Assembly: GCA_964427485.1 (NCBI GenBank) | Contig: CAYRUP010000056.1 | Span: 1-12,376, forward strand | Direction of reading: 5' to 3' | DNA from: CAYRUP01 sp964427485 | GTDB lineage: Bacteria > Pseudomonadota > Gammaproteobacteria > DSM-16500 | Length of the DNA stretch: 12,376 bases | Shown here: positions 6,025 through 12,376 of the stretch, one piece after another | How the letters are laid out: every line of letters begins with the position of its first letter | Position numbering within the stretch: position 1 is the stretch's first letter | Translations under genes and position numbers: made by a program | Notes under the pieces: generated by a model | Told to the model about the DNA's origin: nothing | Database searches by the model: none | What the model saw: the letters and a program-made list of their open reading frames with translations, nothing else

Positions 6025-7099
6025 AGAGTTCCTCAATAATTTTTTTAACCGGTGCTGGTAAACCAATGGCCTGAGAGTTGTCGAGGTTATACCAAATTTG
6101 CTGCTCGCTATCCATGATTTTGGCAGATCTCTGCAAAAGCGCGGCGAAGGCAGGCAGGATATCTAAATGGAAATGACTAAACGTATGACGAAAAGGAGTA
6201 CCCCATTTTATCTGCATCACTTGCAACTTGAAGTGCTGCTGGCAATATTTTTTTATCTCATCCTCTTTTGCAAAATGCGACAATTCGGGCAAACTCCATA
6301 ATCCGCCCCAAATGCCAGTTGGAGCACGCTTTTCTAATAGAACAGATTGATTATGGCGCAAGATAAGCAAAGTGGCTTGGCGGATGGGTATATTTTTTTT
6401 GGGTTTAGGATGCGGCAAGTTTTTTTCAATACCCAACTCTCTGGCAATACAAATTGTGCTAAATGGGCATTTCTCACAAAGCGGCTTGCCACGAATACAA
6501 ACCGTTGCGCCAAGATCCATCATCGCTTGCGTGTAATCATCAATTCGCTCAACGGGAGAAAATTTTTCAGCAATTTCCCATAAACGATCAGCCGCTTTTT
6601 TTTCTCCAGGCCAAGCCGTTATACCAAAAACGCGAGTCAAAACCCGTTTCACATTGCCATCCAAAATGGCGGCTTGACGTTTAAAGGCAATCGCTAAAAT
6701 CGCTCCCGCGGTCGAGCGGCCAATGCCCGGTAATAATTGGAGTTCTTCCAAAGTTTCAGGCAAAACGCCATTAAAATTTTGTTCTACAAATTGTGCTGCA
6801 CGCTGCAAATTACGCGCGCGGCTGTAATAACCGAGCCCAGTCCATAAATGTAAAACTTCATCCAGGTTGGCTTTCGCAAGCGAATGCAAATCAGGAAAAC
6901 GCTGCATAAAACGCTCAAAATAGGGAATAACCGTATTGACCTGGGTTTGCTGCAACATAATTTCTGAAACCCATACGCGATAAGGCGTTTTGTTATATTG
7001 CCAAGGCAACGTTTTGCGTCCATGACGATCAAACCAATCTAAAAGCGTTTTTTGAAAGTCATGAATAGTGATAGTTTGTGGTTTTATATATAGGATCAA
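6002..7099 (-). CDS. mutY: Adenine DNA glycosylase MutY
   Basis: Removes adenine mispaired with 8-oxoguanine or guanine in base-excision repair. From the chosen start it has 365 residues, close to E. coli MutY. Features: catalytic Glu46 in VSEIMLQQTQV; helix-hairpin-helix LLPGIGRSTAGAI (about 122–134) and catalytic Asp147 in ILDGNVKRV; 4Fe–4S ligands Cys201, Cys208, Cys211 and Cys217 (C-x6-C-x2-C-x5-C); and a C-terminal NUDIX-like 8-oxoG recognition domain with GIWGGLWSLPE and FRHTFSHFHLDI. The start is TTG 7099–7097: AAAGGA (7113–7108) lies eight bases upstream and the protein then starts about where homologues do. In-frame ATGs at 7150 and 7201 lack ribosome binding sites, would add an unconserved extension, and would lie upstream of the predicted transcription start. 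It is the first gene of mutY–yggX. Only the exact start is uncertain. Confidence 0.96.
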   Translation of the reverse strand: MILYIKPQTITIHDFQKTLLDWFDRHGRKTLPWQYNKTPYRVWVSEIMLQQTQVNTVIPYFERFMQRFPDLHSLAKANLDEVLHLWTGLGYYSRARNLQRAAQFVEQNFNGVLPETLEELQLLPGIGRSTAGAILAIAFKRQAAILDGNVKRVLTRVFGITAWPGEKKAADRLWEIAEKFSPVERIDDYTQAMMDLGATVCIRGKPLCEKCPFSTICIARELGIEKNLPHPKPKKNIPIRQATLLILRHNQSVLLEKRAPTGIWGGLWSLPELSHFAKEDEIKKYCQQHFKLQVMQIKWGTPFRHTFSHFHLDILPAFAALLQRSAKIMDSEQQIWYNLDNSQAIGLPAPVKKIIEELYATHDSV

Positions 7100-7136
7100 T
7101 GGAATATTCCTTTGCAGAAAAATTTTAGCAAATAAA

Positions 7137-7166
7137 ATGATAAATGGCATTTTAAATTTTTTGCAA
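7137..7166 (-). promoter_or_regulatory. Predicted mutY promoter
   Basis: On the - strand TTGCAA (7166–7161) and TATCAT (7142–7137, five of six consensus bases) are 18 bases apart. Transcription would start near 7130, leaving a leader of about 30 bases with the AAAGGA ribosome binding site before the TTG start. The -35 hexamer is palindromic and is also the -35 of the divergent ankyrin-gene promoter. Confidence 0.45.
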
Positions 7167-7189
7167 TATCCATTTGGATGCAATATTAT
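7161..7189 (+). promoter_or_regulatory. Predicted promoter of the ankyrin-repeat gene
   Basis: TTGCAA (7161–7166) and TATTAT (7184–7189) are separated by exactly 17 bases; transcription would begin near 7196, and AGAGGGG (7209–7215) then serves as ribosome binding site for the ATG at 7224. The spacer contains the small palindrome ATCCA-TT-TGGAT (7168–7179), a possible operator. The -35 is shared with the opposing mutY promoter. Confidence 0.55.
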
Positions 7190-7223
7190 TGATCTCTTCA
7201 TACAAATAAGAGGGGATAATTTT

Positions 7224-7904
7224 ATGCACCCATATGTAAGGCATATAGCTCAACTAATAGAAAATTCGGATTTGAATGAAGCCGAAAAAACTGCCGACAT
7301 CAAATTGCGCGAGATCGCATGTATGACTCAGAGTATCAAAAAGAGCTGTGAAGAAGCTAAAAAGAGGCATGATGAGGCTATTAAAGCGGGTCTTAAGTTA
7401 CAAGATATCGATATGGCTAATTATAATCCACTTGATGAAATGTATGACCGCTGGGATGGAACGTTTAATAGGAAGGCTACTTTATTAACACGTGCAATCG
7501 AAAAAGGTTACGTAGGCGTCGTACGTATGTTGCTTGATGCGGGTGCAAATCCTAACATTGCCGCTGAAGAGGAGCGTATTAAAGGTTATACACCACTGAT
7601 GCTAGCAGCAGGAGGACGTGGCAATATCGAAATTGTGAAATTACTTCTCAACCAAGGCGCGGATCCAATGATTAGTCGTGATTATTATGTTAGTTATCGA
7701 GGAAAGGTTTACGACAAAGCATCTGATAGAACTGATAATGAAGCAATAAAAAAATTATTGACGACGGCTGAAAACCAATCACTCGAAAGAAGATTGGCGC
7801 TCGTGTCATCGCAAGGGATGTTTGGTGGTTCTGGCGTACAGCCTGGGGAAGATGCGACTGCTGCTAACCAAGCGAAGCATGTTGTTAGTGCTCGGAAGGT
7901 GTGA
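7224..7904 (+). CDS. Ankyrin-repeat protein of unknown function
   Basis: A 226-residue soluble protein without signal peptide or membrane segment. The N-terminal third is charged and helical (20–60, possible short coiled coil). Two clear ankyrin repeats follow: about 84–114 (TLLTRAIEKGYVGVVRMLLDAGANPN) given here as TLLTRAIEKGY and VVRMLLDAGANPN, and about 121–153 with GYTPLMLAA and IEIVKLLLNQGADP; a degenerate third unit (161–183) ends in EAIKKLL. The tail (195–226) is small-residue rich and probably disordered. Ankyrin repeats bind other proteins; in intracellular bacteria such proteins are often secreted effectors, but no secretion signal can be recognised here, so that role is open. The frame is open from 7068, yet the start at 7224 is preferred because AGAGGGG lies eight bases upstream and the earlier part reads as unstructured sequence overlapping the divergent promoters. 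It is monocistronic and convergent with the hut operon. Confidence 0.85.
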   Translation: MHPYVRHIAQLIENSDLNEAEKTADIKLREIACMTQSIKKSCEEAKKRHDEAIKAGLKLQDIDMANYNPLDEMYDRWDGTFNRKATLLTRAIEKGYVGVVRMLLDAGANPNIAAEEERIKGYTPLMLAAGGRGNIEIVKLLLNQGADPMISRDYYVSYRGKVYDKASDRTDNEAIKKLLTTAENQSLERRLALVSSQGMFGGSGVQPGEDATAANQAKHVVSARKV

Positions 7905-7925
7905 TTGTAAATATATGTGACATTT

Positions 7926-8033
7926 TCAACACCCTCATCCCCAGCCCTTCTCCCGTTCCGGGAGAAGGGAGCAAAAAACATTAAAACTCCCTTCTCCCGG
8001 CAACGGGAGAAGGGTCGGGGATGAGGGTGTTGA
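7926..8033. repeat. 108-bp nested inverted-repeat element (REP/MITE-like)
   Basis: The outer arms TCAACACCCTCATCCCC (7926–7942) and GGGGATGAGGGTGTTGA (8017–8033) match perfectly over 17 bases and continue inward for 13 more with two mismatches. Inside, CCCTTCTCCCG/CGGGAGAAGGG forms two small hairpins: 7945–7969 with loop TTC and 7989–8014 with loop GCAA. The element is GC-rich in an otherwise AT-rich setting and sits between two convergent genes, as expected of a dispersed palindromic element. Similar CCCTCATCCCC…CTTCTCCCG sequences are, as I recall, repeated in many proteobacterial genomes. No transposase is present, and only one copy lies in this window. Confidence 0.85.
7973..8014 (-). terminator. 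Likely intrinsic terminator of the hutGUH operon
   Basis: Read on the - strand, an 11-bp perfect GC-rich stem (8014–8004 with 7999–7989, loop of four) is followed by AGTTTTAATGTTTTTT, a T-rich tract broken by a few bases. It begins about 30 bases after the hutH stop. It is the inner hairpin of the nested repeat element, so the element appears to double as the operon's terminator. In the + direction the first hairpin is followed by an A-rich tract, so it is a poorer terminator for the ankyrin gene. Confidence 0.6.
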
Positions 8034-8044
8034 GGTCCCACGGC

Positions 8045-9571
8045 TTAAAGTGAGAACTCTTGAAAAAAATGTAATTCACCCCTATTCAATAATGTTTTTA
8101 CCGCCAAAATATCCGGCGCAAAATAACGGTCCTTTTCGTAAAACGGTACTTTTTCACGAATCAGCGCAACCACTTTTTCCAATGCCGGCGAAGTTTTTAA
8201 CGGCCGACGAAAATCAATTCCCTGACACGCAGCAAGTAATTCAATTGCGACAATTCCAGTGGTATTTTCCACCATCGACAATAAACGCCGCCCCGCATAA
8301 GTCGCCATGCTGACGTGATCCTCTTGATTCGCAGAAGTCGGTAAACTATCCACACAGGCAGGATGCGCAAGGGATTTGTTTTCACTCGCAAGCGCTGCAG
8401 CAGTCACTTGCGCAATCATGAAGCCTGAATTGACTCCCGCATTTTTAACCAGAAAAGGCGGTAAATTGCTAAAATTTGCATCCACTAATAACGCAACTCT
8501 TCGCTCCGACAATGCGCCAATTTCCGCAATGCTCAATGCCAGTGTATCTGCGGCCATCGCAACGGGTTCTGCATGAAAATTTCCGCCTGAAATAATTTCA
8601 TTTGTTTCAGCGAAAACTAAAGGATTATCGGATACCGCATTGGCTTCAATCATGAGAGTTTGTTTCGCAAATAAAATATGCGCTAAACAAGCACCCATGA
8701 CTTGCGGTTGACAGCGTAATGAATACGGATCTTGCACTTTGCCGCAATCCGTGTGCGAAGCATGAATTTGACTGTTAGCCAATAATTCTCGCAGCATTTT
8801 CGCCACGGTAATTTGTGTGGCATGACCACGCACTTGTTGAATTCGATCATCAAACGGTTTGCTGCTGCCCAGCGCTGCATCCACAGATAATGCACCCGCT
8901 ATAATCGCAGTAATAAAATTATTTTCCGCGCCAATTAAACCCAACAAAGTCAATGCAGTGGAAACTTGCGTGCCATTTAATAACGCCAAGCCTTCTTTTG
9001 GCGCAAAGAGTAAAGGCGAAAGTTCAATAAGTTCTAACCCTTCTTTCGCAGAAAGAATTTTTCCTTGATAACGAACTTCACCCGCGCCCAATAATACGGC
9101 TGAGAGATGCGCAAGTGGAGCAAGATCACCTGATGCACCCACCGAGCCTTGTGAGGGAATGCAAGGATAAACTTTTTTGTTAAACAAACGAATTAATGCA
9201 TCAATGGTTTGCATGCGCACACCGGAATAACCGCGCGCTAAGCTATTTATTTTCAATGCCAAAATAAGTCGCACTGCTTGATCGGAAAGTAATTCGCCGG
9301 TACCTGCCGCATGCGACAAAATAATACTTTCCTGCAAAATACTTAAATCCGTAGTATTAATGCGTGTACTGGCGAGTGAGCCAAAGCCTGTGTTAACTCC
9401 ATACACTGTTTTCCCTTCCGAAATAATTTTTGCGACGACAGTTTCAGAAGCATAAATCGCTTCGATGCATTGGGAATCGAGTTCGATAATCGTTGCTTCA
9501 TCGAGCAAATTTTTAATATCAGAAAAAGTTAATTGACCGGGTGTTAAAATAAATTTATTTGCATGAAACAT
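8045..9571 (-). CDS. hutH: Histidine ammonia-lyase
   Basis: First step of histidine degradation: L-histidine to trans-urocanate plus ammonia. The 508-residue length is typical. The catalytic MIO cofactor forms from Ala146-Ser147-Gly148 in GSVGASGDLAPLAHL. Tyr57 in TVYGVNTGFG is the conserved active-site tyrosine region. Other family blocks are present: SSKPFDDRIQQVRGH, QDPYSLRCQPQVMG, SDNPL and NFHAEPVA, and near the C-terminus SANQEDHVSM. The ATG has AGGAA about six bases upstream. It is the last gene of hutG-hutU-hutH and begins 12 bases after the hutU stop. It is a soluble cytoplasmic enzyme expected to act as a homotetramer. No motif is missing. The related phenylalanine and tyrosine lyases share the fold, but the hut context decides the assignment. 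Confidence 0.97.
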   Translation of the reverse strand: MFHANKFILTPGQLTFSDIKNLLDEATIIELDSQCIEAIYASETVVAKIISEGKTVYGVNTGFGSLASTRINTTDLSILQESIILSHAAGTGELLSDQAVRLILALKINSLARGYSGVRMQTIDALIRLFNKKVYPCIPSQGSVGASGDLAPLAHLSAVLLGAGEVRYQGKILSAKEGLELIELSPLLFAPKEGLALLNGTQVSTALTLLGLIGAENNFITAIIAGALSVDAALGSSKPFDDRIQQVRGHATQITVAKMLRELLANSQIHASHTDCGKVQDPYSLRCQPQVMGACLAHILFAKQTLMIEANAVSDNPLVFAETNEIISGGNFHAEPVAMAADTLALSIAEIGALSERRVALLVDANFSNLPPFLVKNAGVNSGFMIAQVTAAALASENKSLAHPACVDSLPTSANQEDHVSMATYAGRRLLSMVENTTGIVAIELLAACQGIDFRRPLKTSPALEKVVALIREKVPFYEKDRYFAPDILAVKTLLNRGELHFFQEFSL

Positions 9572-9583
9572 AATATTTCCTGG

Positions 9584-11257
9584 TTATTTGAGCATAGGTA
9601 AATTTAAATTATTTTCTTTCGCGCATTGAATGGCGAGATCATATCCAGCGTCTGCATGACGCATCACACCACTTGCGGGATCATTGGTTAATACGCGTTC
9701 CAAACGTTTTGCAGCCGCTTCTGTGCCATCGGCAACAATGACTACGCCTGCATGTTGTGAATAGCCAATGCCAACGCCGCCGCCATGATGAATGCTAACC
9801 CAAGTTGCGCCACTCGCGCAGTTTAATAAGGCATTTAATAATGGCCAATCGGCGATGGCATCGGAACCATCTTGCATTCCTTCTGTTTCACGATTGGGGC
9901 TGGCAACTGAACCGGTGTCTAAGTGATCACGACCAATAACGATTGGCGCTTTTAATTCACCTTTTGCGACCATTTCATTAAATGCTAAACCTAAACGCGC
10001 ACGATCACCTAAACCTACCCAGCAAATTCGCGCGGGCAAGCCTTGAAATTGAATACGTTCTTTTGCCATATCAAGCCAGTGGTGTAAATGTGGATTGTTG
10101 GGAATGAGTTCTTTGACTTTCGCATCGGTTTTATAAATATCTTCTGGATCACCCGATAATGCAACCCAACGAAAGGGACCCACACCGCGGCAAAATAACG
10201 GACGAATATAAGCAGGAACAAAACCAGGAAAATCAAATGCATTCGAAACCCCTGTTTCTTTGGCCATTTGGCGAATATTATTGCCATAATCAAATGTAGG
10301 AATTCCTTGTTGATGAAACGCGAGCATCGCGCGTACTTGAATTGCCATTGAATCTTTCGCTGCACGAATCACACGTTCGGGATCTTTTTTGCGAAGTTCT
10401 TCTGCTTCTTCCAGCGTGAAACCGATGGGTAGATAACCATTTAATGGATCGTGCGCACTGGTCTGATCGGTGACTAAATCCGGACGAATTCCACGTTTAA
10501 CTAATTCTGGAAAAATATCCGCTGCATTTCCTAATAAACCCACGGAAATGGCTTTTTTTTCTTGCTGCGCTTTATGAAGGATATGTAATGCTTCATCTAG
10601 CGTATTTGCTTTTACATCTAAATATTTTGTTTCCAGACGACGTTGAATGCGTTTGGGATCACACTCCACCGCAAGCATCGAAGCACCCGCCATCGTAGCC
10701 GCTAAAGGTTGTGCACCACCCATGCCGCCCAAACCACCGGTTAAAATCCATTTGCCTTGCAGATTTCCCGCATAATGTTTGCGACCCGCTTCAACAAAGG
10801 TTTCATACGTGCCTTGCACAATGCCTTGGCTGCCAATGTAAATCCAAGAACCCGCCGTCATTTGACCGTACATCATCAAGCCTTTTTTATCTAACTCATG
10901 GAAATTTTTCCAAGTTGACCAATGTGCAACTAAATTGGAATTGGCTAACAAAACGCGCGGCGCATCAACGTGAGTTTTAAAAACGCCAACGGGTTTGCCT
11001 GATTGAATTAGTAAAGTTTCATCGGCATTTAAATTTTTGAGAGCGGCAATAATTTTGTCGTAACAATTCCAGTCGCGGCAAGCACGACCAATACCACCAT
11101 AAACAACTAAATCACTGGGAATTTCTGCTACATTCGCATCCAAGTTATTCATCAACATGCGCATGGGCGCTTCGGTCAGCCAATTTTTTGCCGTGAGTTC
11201 CGTGCCATGCTGCGCCCGTATATGCCGTGACGGATCATGGCGTGAATTTTTTTCCAT
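9584..11257 (-). CDS. hutU: Urocanate hydratase (imidazolonepropionate hydrolyase)
   Basis: Second step of histidine degradation: adds water to urocanate to give 4-imidazolone-5-propionate, using tightly bound NAD+ as an electrophile. It has 557 residues, the normal length. Visible features: an N-terminal arginine-rich segment, YGGIGRACRDW (53–63), the GQMTAGSWIYIG block (131–142), the NAD-binding glycine-rich loop ILTGGLGGMGGAQPL (171–185), VECDPKRI (197–204) and QTSAHDPLNGY (265–275). Near the active site are CWVGLGDRARLG with Cys412, matching the reactive Cys410 of the Pseudomonas enzyme, then GRDHLDTGSVASPNRET (442–458) and SIHHGGGVGIGYS (488–500). AGGAATTAAGT before the ATG is a good ribosome binding site. 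Gaps of only 9 and 12 bases separate it from hutG and hutH, so the three are one operon. Confidence 0.98.
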   Translation of the reverse strand: MEKNSRHDPSRHIRAQHGTELTAKNWLTEAPMRMLMNNLDANVAEIPSDLVVYGGIGRACRDWNCYDKIIAALKNLNADETLLIQSGKPVGVFKTHVDAPRVLLANSNLVAHWSTWKNFHELDKKGLMMYGQMTAGSWIYIGSQGIVQGTYETFVEAGRKHYAGNLQGKWILTGGLGGMGGAQPLAATMAGASMLAVECDPKRIQRRLETKYLDVKANTLDEALHILHKAQQEKKAISVGLLGNAADIFPELVKRGIRPDLVTDQTSAHDPLNGYLPIGFTLEEAEELRKKDPERVIRAAKDSMAIQVRAMLAFHQQGIPTFDYGNNIRQMAKETGVSNAFDFPGFVPAYIRPLFCRGVGPFRWVALSGDPEDIYKTDAKVKELIPNNPHLHHWLDMAKERIQFQGLPARICWVGLGDRARLGLAFNEMVAKGELKAPIVIGRDHLDTGSVASPNRETEGMQDGSDAIADWPLLNALLNCASGATWVSIHHGGGVGIGYSQHAGVVIVADGTEAAAKRLERVLTNDPASGVMRHADAGYDLAIQCAKENNLNLPMLK

Positions 11258-11266
11258 ACTTAATTC

Positions 11267-12253
11267 CTATTGATGATCGTGATGATGAACTATTTCATAG
11301 ATTAAATTAGCAGCTAATTTTGCGGTACTTTGATCTATATCATAACGTGGTGATAGTTCAGCGATATCATATCCGATCACTTTGCCAGAAGCAGCTAATT
11401 GTCTGATAAGCGGAATAATATGCCAGGGAAATAATCCTAACGGTTGTGTGGCACTGACACCCGGTGCAAATGCAGCAGCAAACACATCAAGACAGATGCT
11501 GACATACACGATTTCATTTTCGTCAATCACGCGATCGATAAAATCAATGCATTTTTCTTGATGTCCTAAATGCAATTCATCTGCCCAAATGACTTTAACA
11601 CCATGTTTTTTGGCGGTGTCATGAATTTGCCGGATATTGCCGGCATGCTGAATGCCTACGCAATTATAATCCAGACGACGTTTTGCTGCTTTGTGCGCTG
11701 TAGCAATTTGGAGAAACGATGTCCCAGAGCTACCTTTTTGGTTGGGCAATAATGGCCGCATATCAAAATGGGCATCAAAATTGATGATACCTAAATGTTT
11801 TTGCGGATGTATCGCGGCGATGCCTTGATAATGGCCCCAGGCAAGTTCATGTCCACCGCCTATGATGATGGGCGTAATTTTTTGGCGTAATAATAACGCG
11901 ACGATATCAGCGAGTGCGTGTTGTGATGTTTCTACATCGCCATCTGCACATTCAATATTGCCAACGTCCAGGCAAGTGAAAGTTTGTGCTTGAATGGGAA
12001 GCTTAGCTAAGGCTTGACGAATCGCATTAGGACCTTCTGCTGCGCCAATGCGTCCGAGATTGCGATGCACGCCTTCATCACATCGAAAACCAATGAGCGC
12101 GAAAGTTTGTTTTTGGCTAGCAATTTCCGGATTATCCAGTAAATTAACAATGCGTACCGTTTGAAAAAATGACGAGTTAGGCGGGGAGTCAGTTCGACCT
12201 CTCCATTGTGATTGATCAGGCGGTAAATAACGGGTATTCCAACTCATTGTCAT
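11267..12253 (-). CDS. hutG: Formimidoylglutamase, arginase/ureohydrolase family
   Basis: Last step of this hut branch: N-formimidoyl-L-glutamate to glutamate plus formamide. It has 328 residues and the arginase-family layout: GGGHE with His135, NFDAHFD with Asp160/His162/Asp164, SICLDVFAAAFAPGVSA (252–268), and ELSPRYDID (299–307). These are the Mn2+-binding blocks. One point is odd: where most family members have two aspartates (S-x-D-x-D) this protein has Cys254 and Asp256. Some HutG proteins may vary here, and the rest of the sequence is intact, so function is still expected. A His-rich tail (HHHDH) ends the protein. The start may be Met1 (12253) or Met3 (12247); neither has a strong ribosome binding site. 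The gene is first in the operon, and its start faces that of hutI 51 bases away. Agmatinase or arginase activity is less likely because of the hut neighbours. Confidence 0.94.
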   Translation of the reverse strand: MTMSWNTRYLPPDQSQWRGRTDSPPNSSFFQTVRIVNLLDNPEIASQKQTFALIGFRCDEGVHRNLGRIGAAEGPNAIRQALAKLPIQAQTFTCLDVGNIECADGDVETSQHALADIVALLLRQKITPIIIGGGHELAWGHYQGIAAIHPQKHLGIINFDAHFDMRPLLPNQKGSSGTSFLQIATAHKAAKRRLDYNCVGIQHAGNIRQIHDTAKKHGVKVIWADELHLGHQEKCIDFIDRVIDENEIVYVSICLDVFAAAFAPGVSATQPLGLFPWHIIPLIRQLAASGKVIGYDIAELSPRYDIDQSTAKLAANLIYEIVHHHDHQ

Positions 12254-12303
12254 TCATGCTCAAATGAGGCTAATCTTATTATTCTAACCTAAAGGATTGT
12301 CCA
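12247..12303. promoter_or_regulatory. Divergent hutG / hutI promoter region
   Basis: For hutI (+), TTGTCA (12247–12252) and TAATCT (12271–12276) are 18 bases apart. For hutG (-), TGGACA (12303–12298) and TAATAA (12281–12276) are 16 bases apart. The two overlap, so both halves of the pathway would be controlled from one short region. I see no match to the Pseudomonas HutC operator core (TGTATATACA). TCATT-N8-AATGA (12252–12269) is the only symmetrical element noticed. These promoters are weak matches and remain tentative. Confidence 0.35.
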
Positions 12304-12304
12304 G

Positions 12305-12376
12305 ATGAACAAGCAGTGGGATGCACTATGGATAAATAGCACAATTGCGACATTTGAGAACGGTGTTGAACCATAT
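12305..12376 (+). CDS. hutI: Imidazolonepropionase, N-terminal fragment
   Basis: ATG 12305 opens a frame that runs off the right edge; 24 residues are visible. The start WDALWINSTIATFENG matches the beginning of HutI proteins (W-D-x-L-W-x-N-x-x-x-A-T), an amidohydrolase that opens the ring of imidazolonepropionate to formiminoglutamate, the substrate of HutG. AAAGGA (12291–12296) lies eight bases before the ATG, a good ribosome binding site. Its position, divergent from hutG, completes the four-step pathway. The metal-binding core lies outside the window. Confidence 0.85.
   Translation, partial: MNKQWDALWINSTIATFENGVEPY

Noticed and set aside
6025..6066. 14-residue N-terminal extension of YggX
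   Set aside because: Homologues begin at the MxRxIxC motif, which coincides with the ATG at 6024 and its GAGGAA site.
6347..6684. Two + strand open frames inside mutY
   Set aside because: They are antisense shadows of mutY with no start signals.
7100..7201. Longer MutY starting at ATG 7201 or 7150
   Set aside because: The added residues are not family-like, neither ATG has a Shine–Dalgarno sequence, and both lie before the predicted transcription start.
7068..7223. Upstream extension of the ankyrin gene to an ATG at 7068
   Set aside because: It would overlap the mutY start and both promoters, lacks a ribosome binding site, and the ATG at 7224 has a well-spaced AGAGGGG.
7926..8033. CRISPR-like array from the repeated CCCTTCTCCCG units
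   Set aside because: The units are arranged as inverted hairpins, not as direct repeats separated by equal unique spacers, and no cas gene is nearby.
7709..8041. 110-codon open frame on the - strand over the palindromic element
   Set aside because: Its sequence is largely translation of the inverted repeat and antisense of the ankyrin gene.
8050..8576. Open frames on + and - strands inside hutH
   Set aside because: They are alternate-frame shadows of a gene with full family motifs.
10015..10980. Open frames of about 90–116 codons inside hutU
   Set aside because: They overlap hutU completely in other frames and have no family features.

Overview
The window looks like chromosomal DNA from an AT-rich gammaproteobacterium. 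The order mutY–yggX–tRNA-Phe, the complete-looking hut cluster, and an ankyrin-repeat gene beside very AT-rich accessory genes fit an intracellular or protist-associated lineage such as the Legionellales. That placement is an inference; no marker here fixes the genus.

Left part (1–5.6 kb, accessory). A gene tail at the left edge is followed by a two-gene DarTG module on the + strand: darT, an ssDNA thymidine ADP-ribosyltransferase toxin, and darG, a macrodomain antitoxin that reverses the modification and binds the toxin. A roughly 0.5-kb AT-rich gap comes next, with inverted repeats and a doubtful 38-codon ORF. Then, on the - strand, there is a tightly overlapping three-gene operon read as SGNH/GDSL esterase, then NarL/LuxR-type response regulator, then a sensor histidine kinase with about ten membrane segments. 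The operon is bracketed by a 17-bp direct repeat and lies just downstream of tRNA-Phe(GAA), a common kind of integration site for genomic islands.

Middle part (5.6–8.04 kb, core housekeeping plus one accessory gene). tRNA-Phe with its own good sigma70-type promoter, yggX and mutY all read on the - strand. mutY appears to start at a TTG, and its predicted promoter shares a palindromic TTGCAA -35 hexamer with the divergent promoter of an ankyrin-repeat gene. A 108-bp GC-rich nested inverted-repeat element separates the ankyrin gene from the convergent hut operon and also supplies a plausible terminator for it.

Right part (8.04–12.38 kb). The histidine utilisation pathway: hutG-hutU-hutH form a closely spaced - strand operon, and hutI starts divergently and runs off the right edge. 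Together they turn histidine into urocanate (HutH), imidazolonepropionate (HutU), formiminoglutamate (HutI), and glutamate plus formamide (HutG).

The items most worth a second look are the esterase/regulator/kinase operon with its flanking repeats beside tRNA-Phe, the DarTG module with an altered motif in DarT, and the back-to-back mutY/ankyrin promoters. I did not find a system here that I can confidently call undescribed; the esterase–two-component operon is the best candidate.
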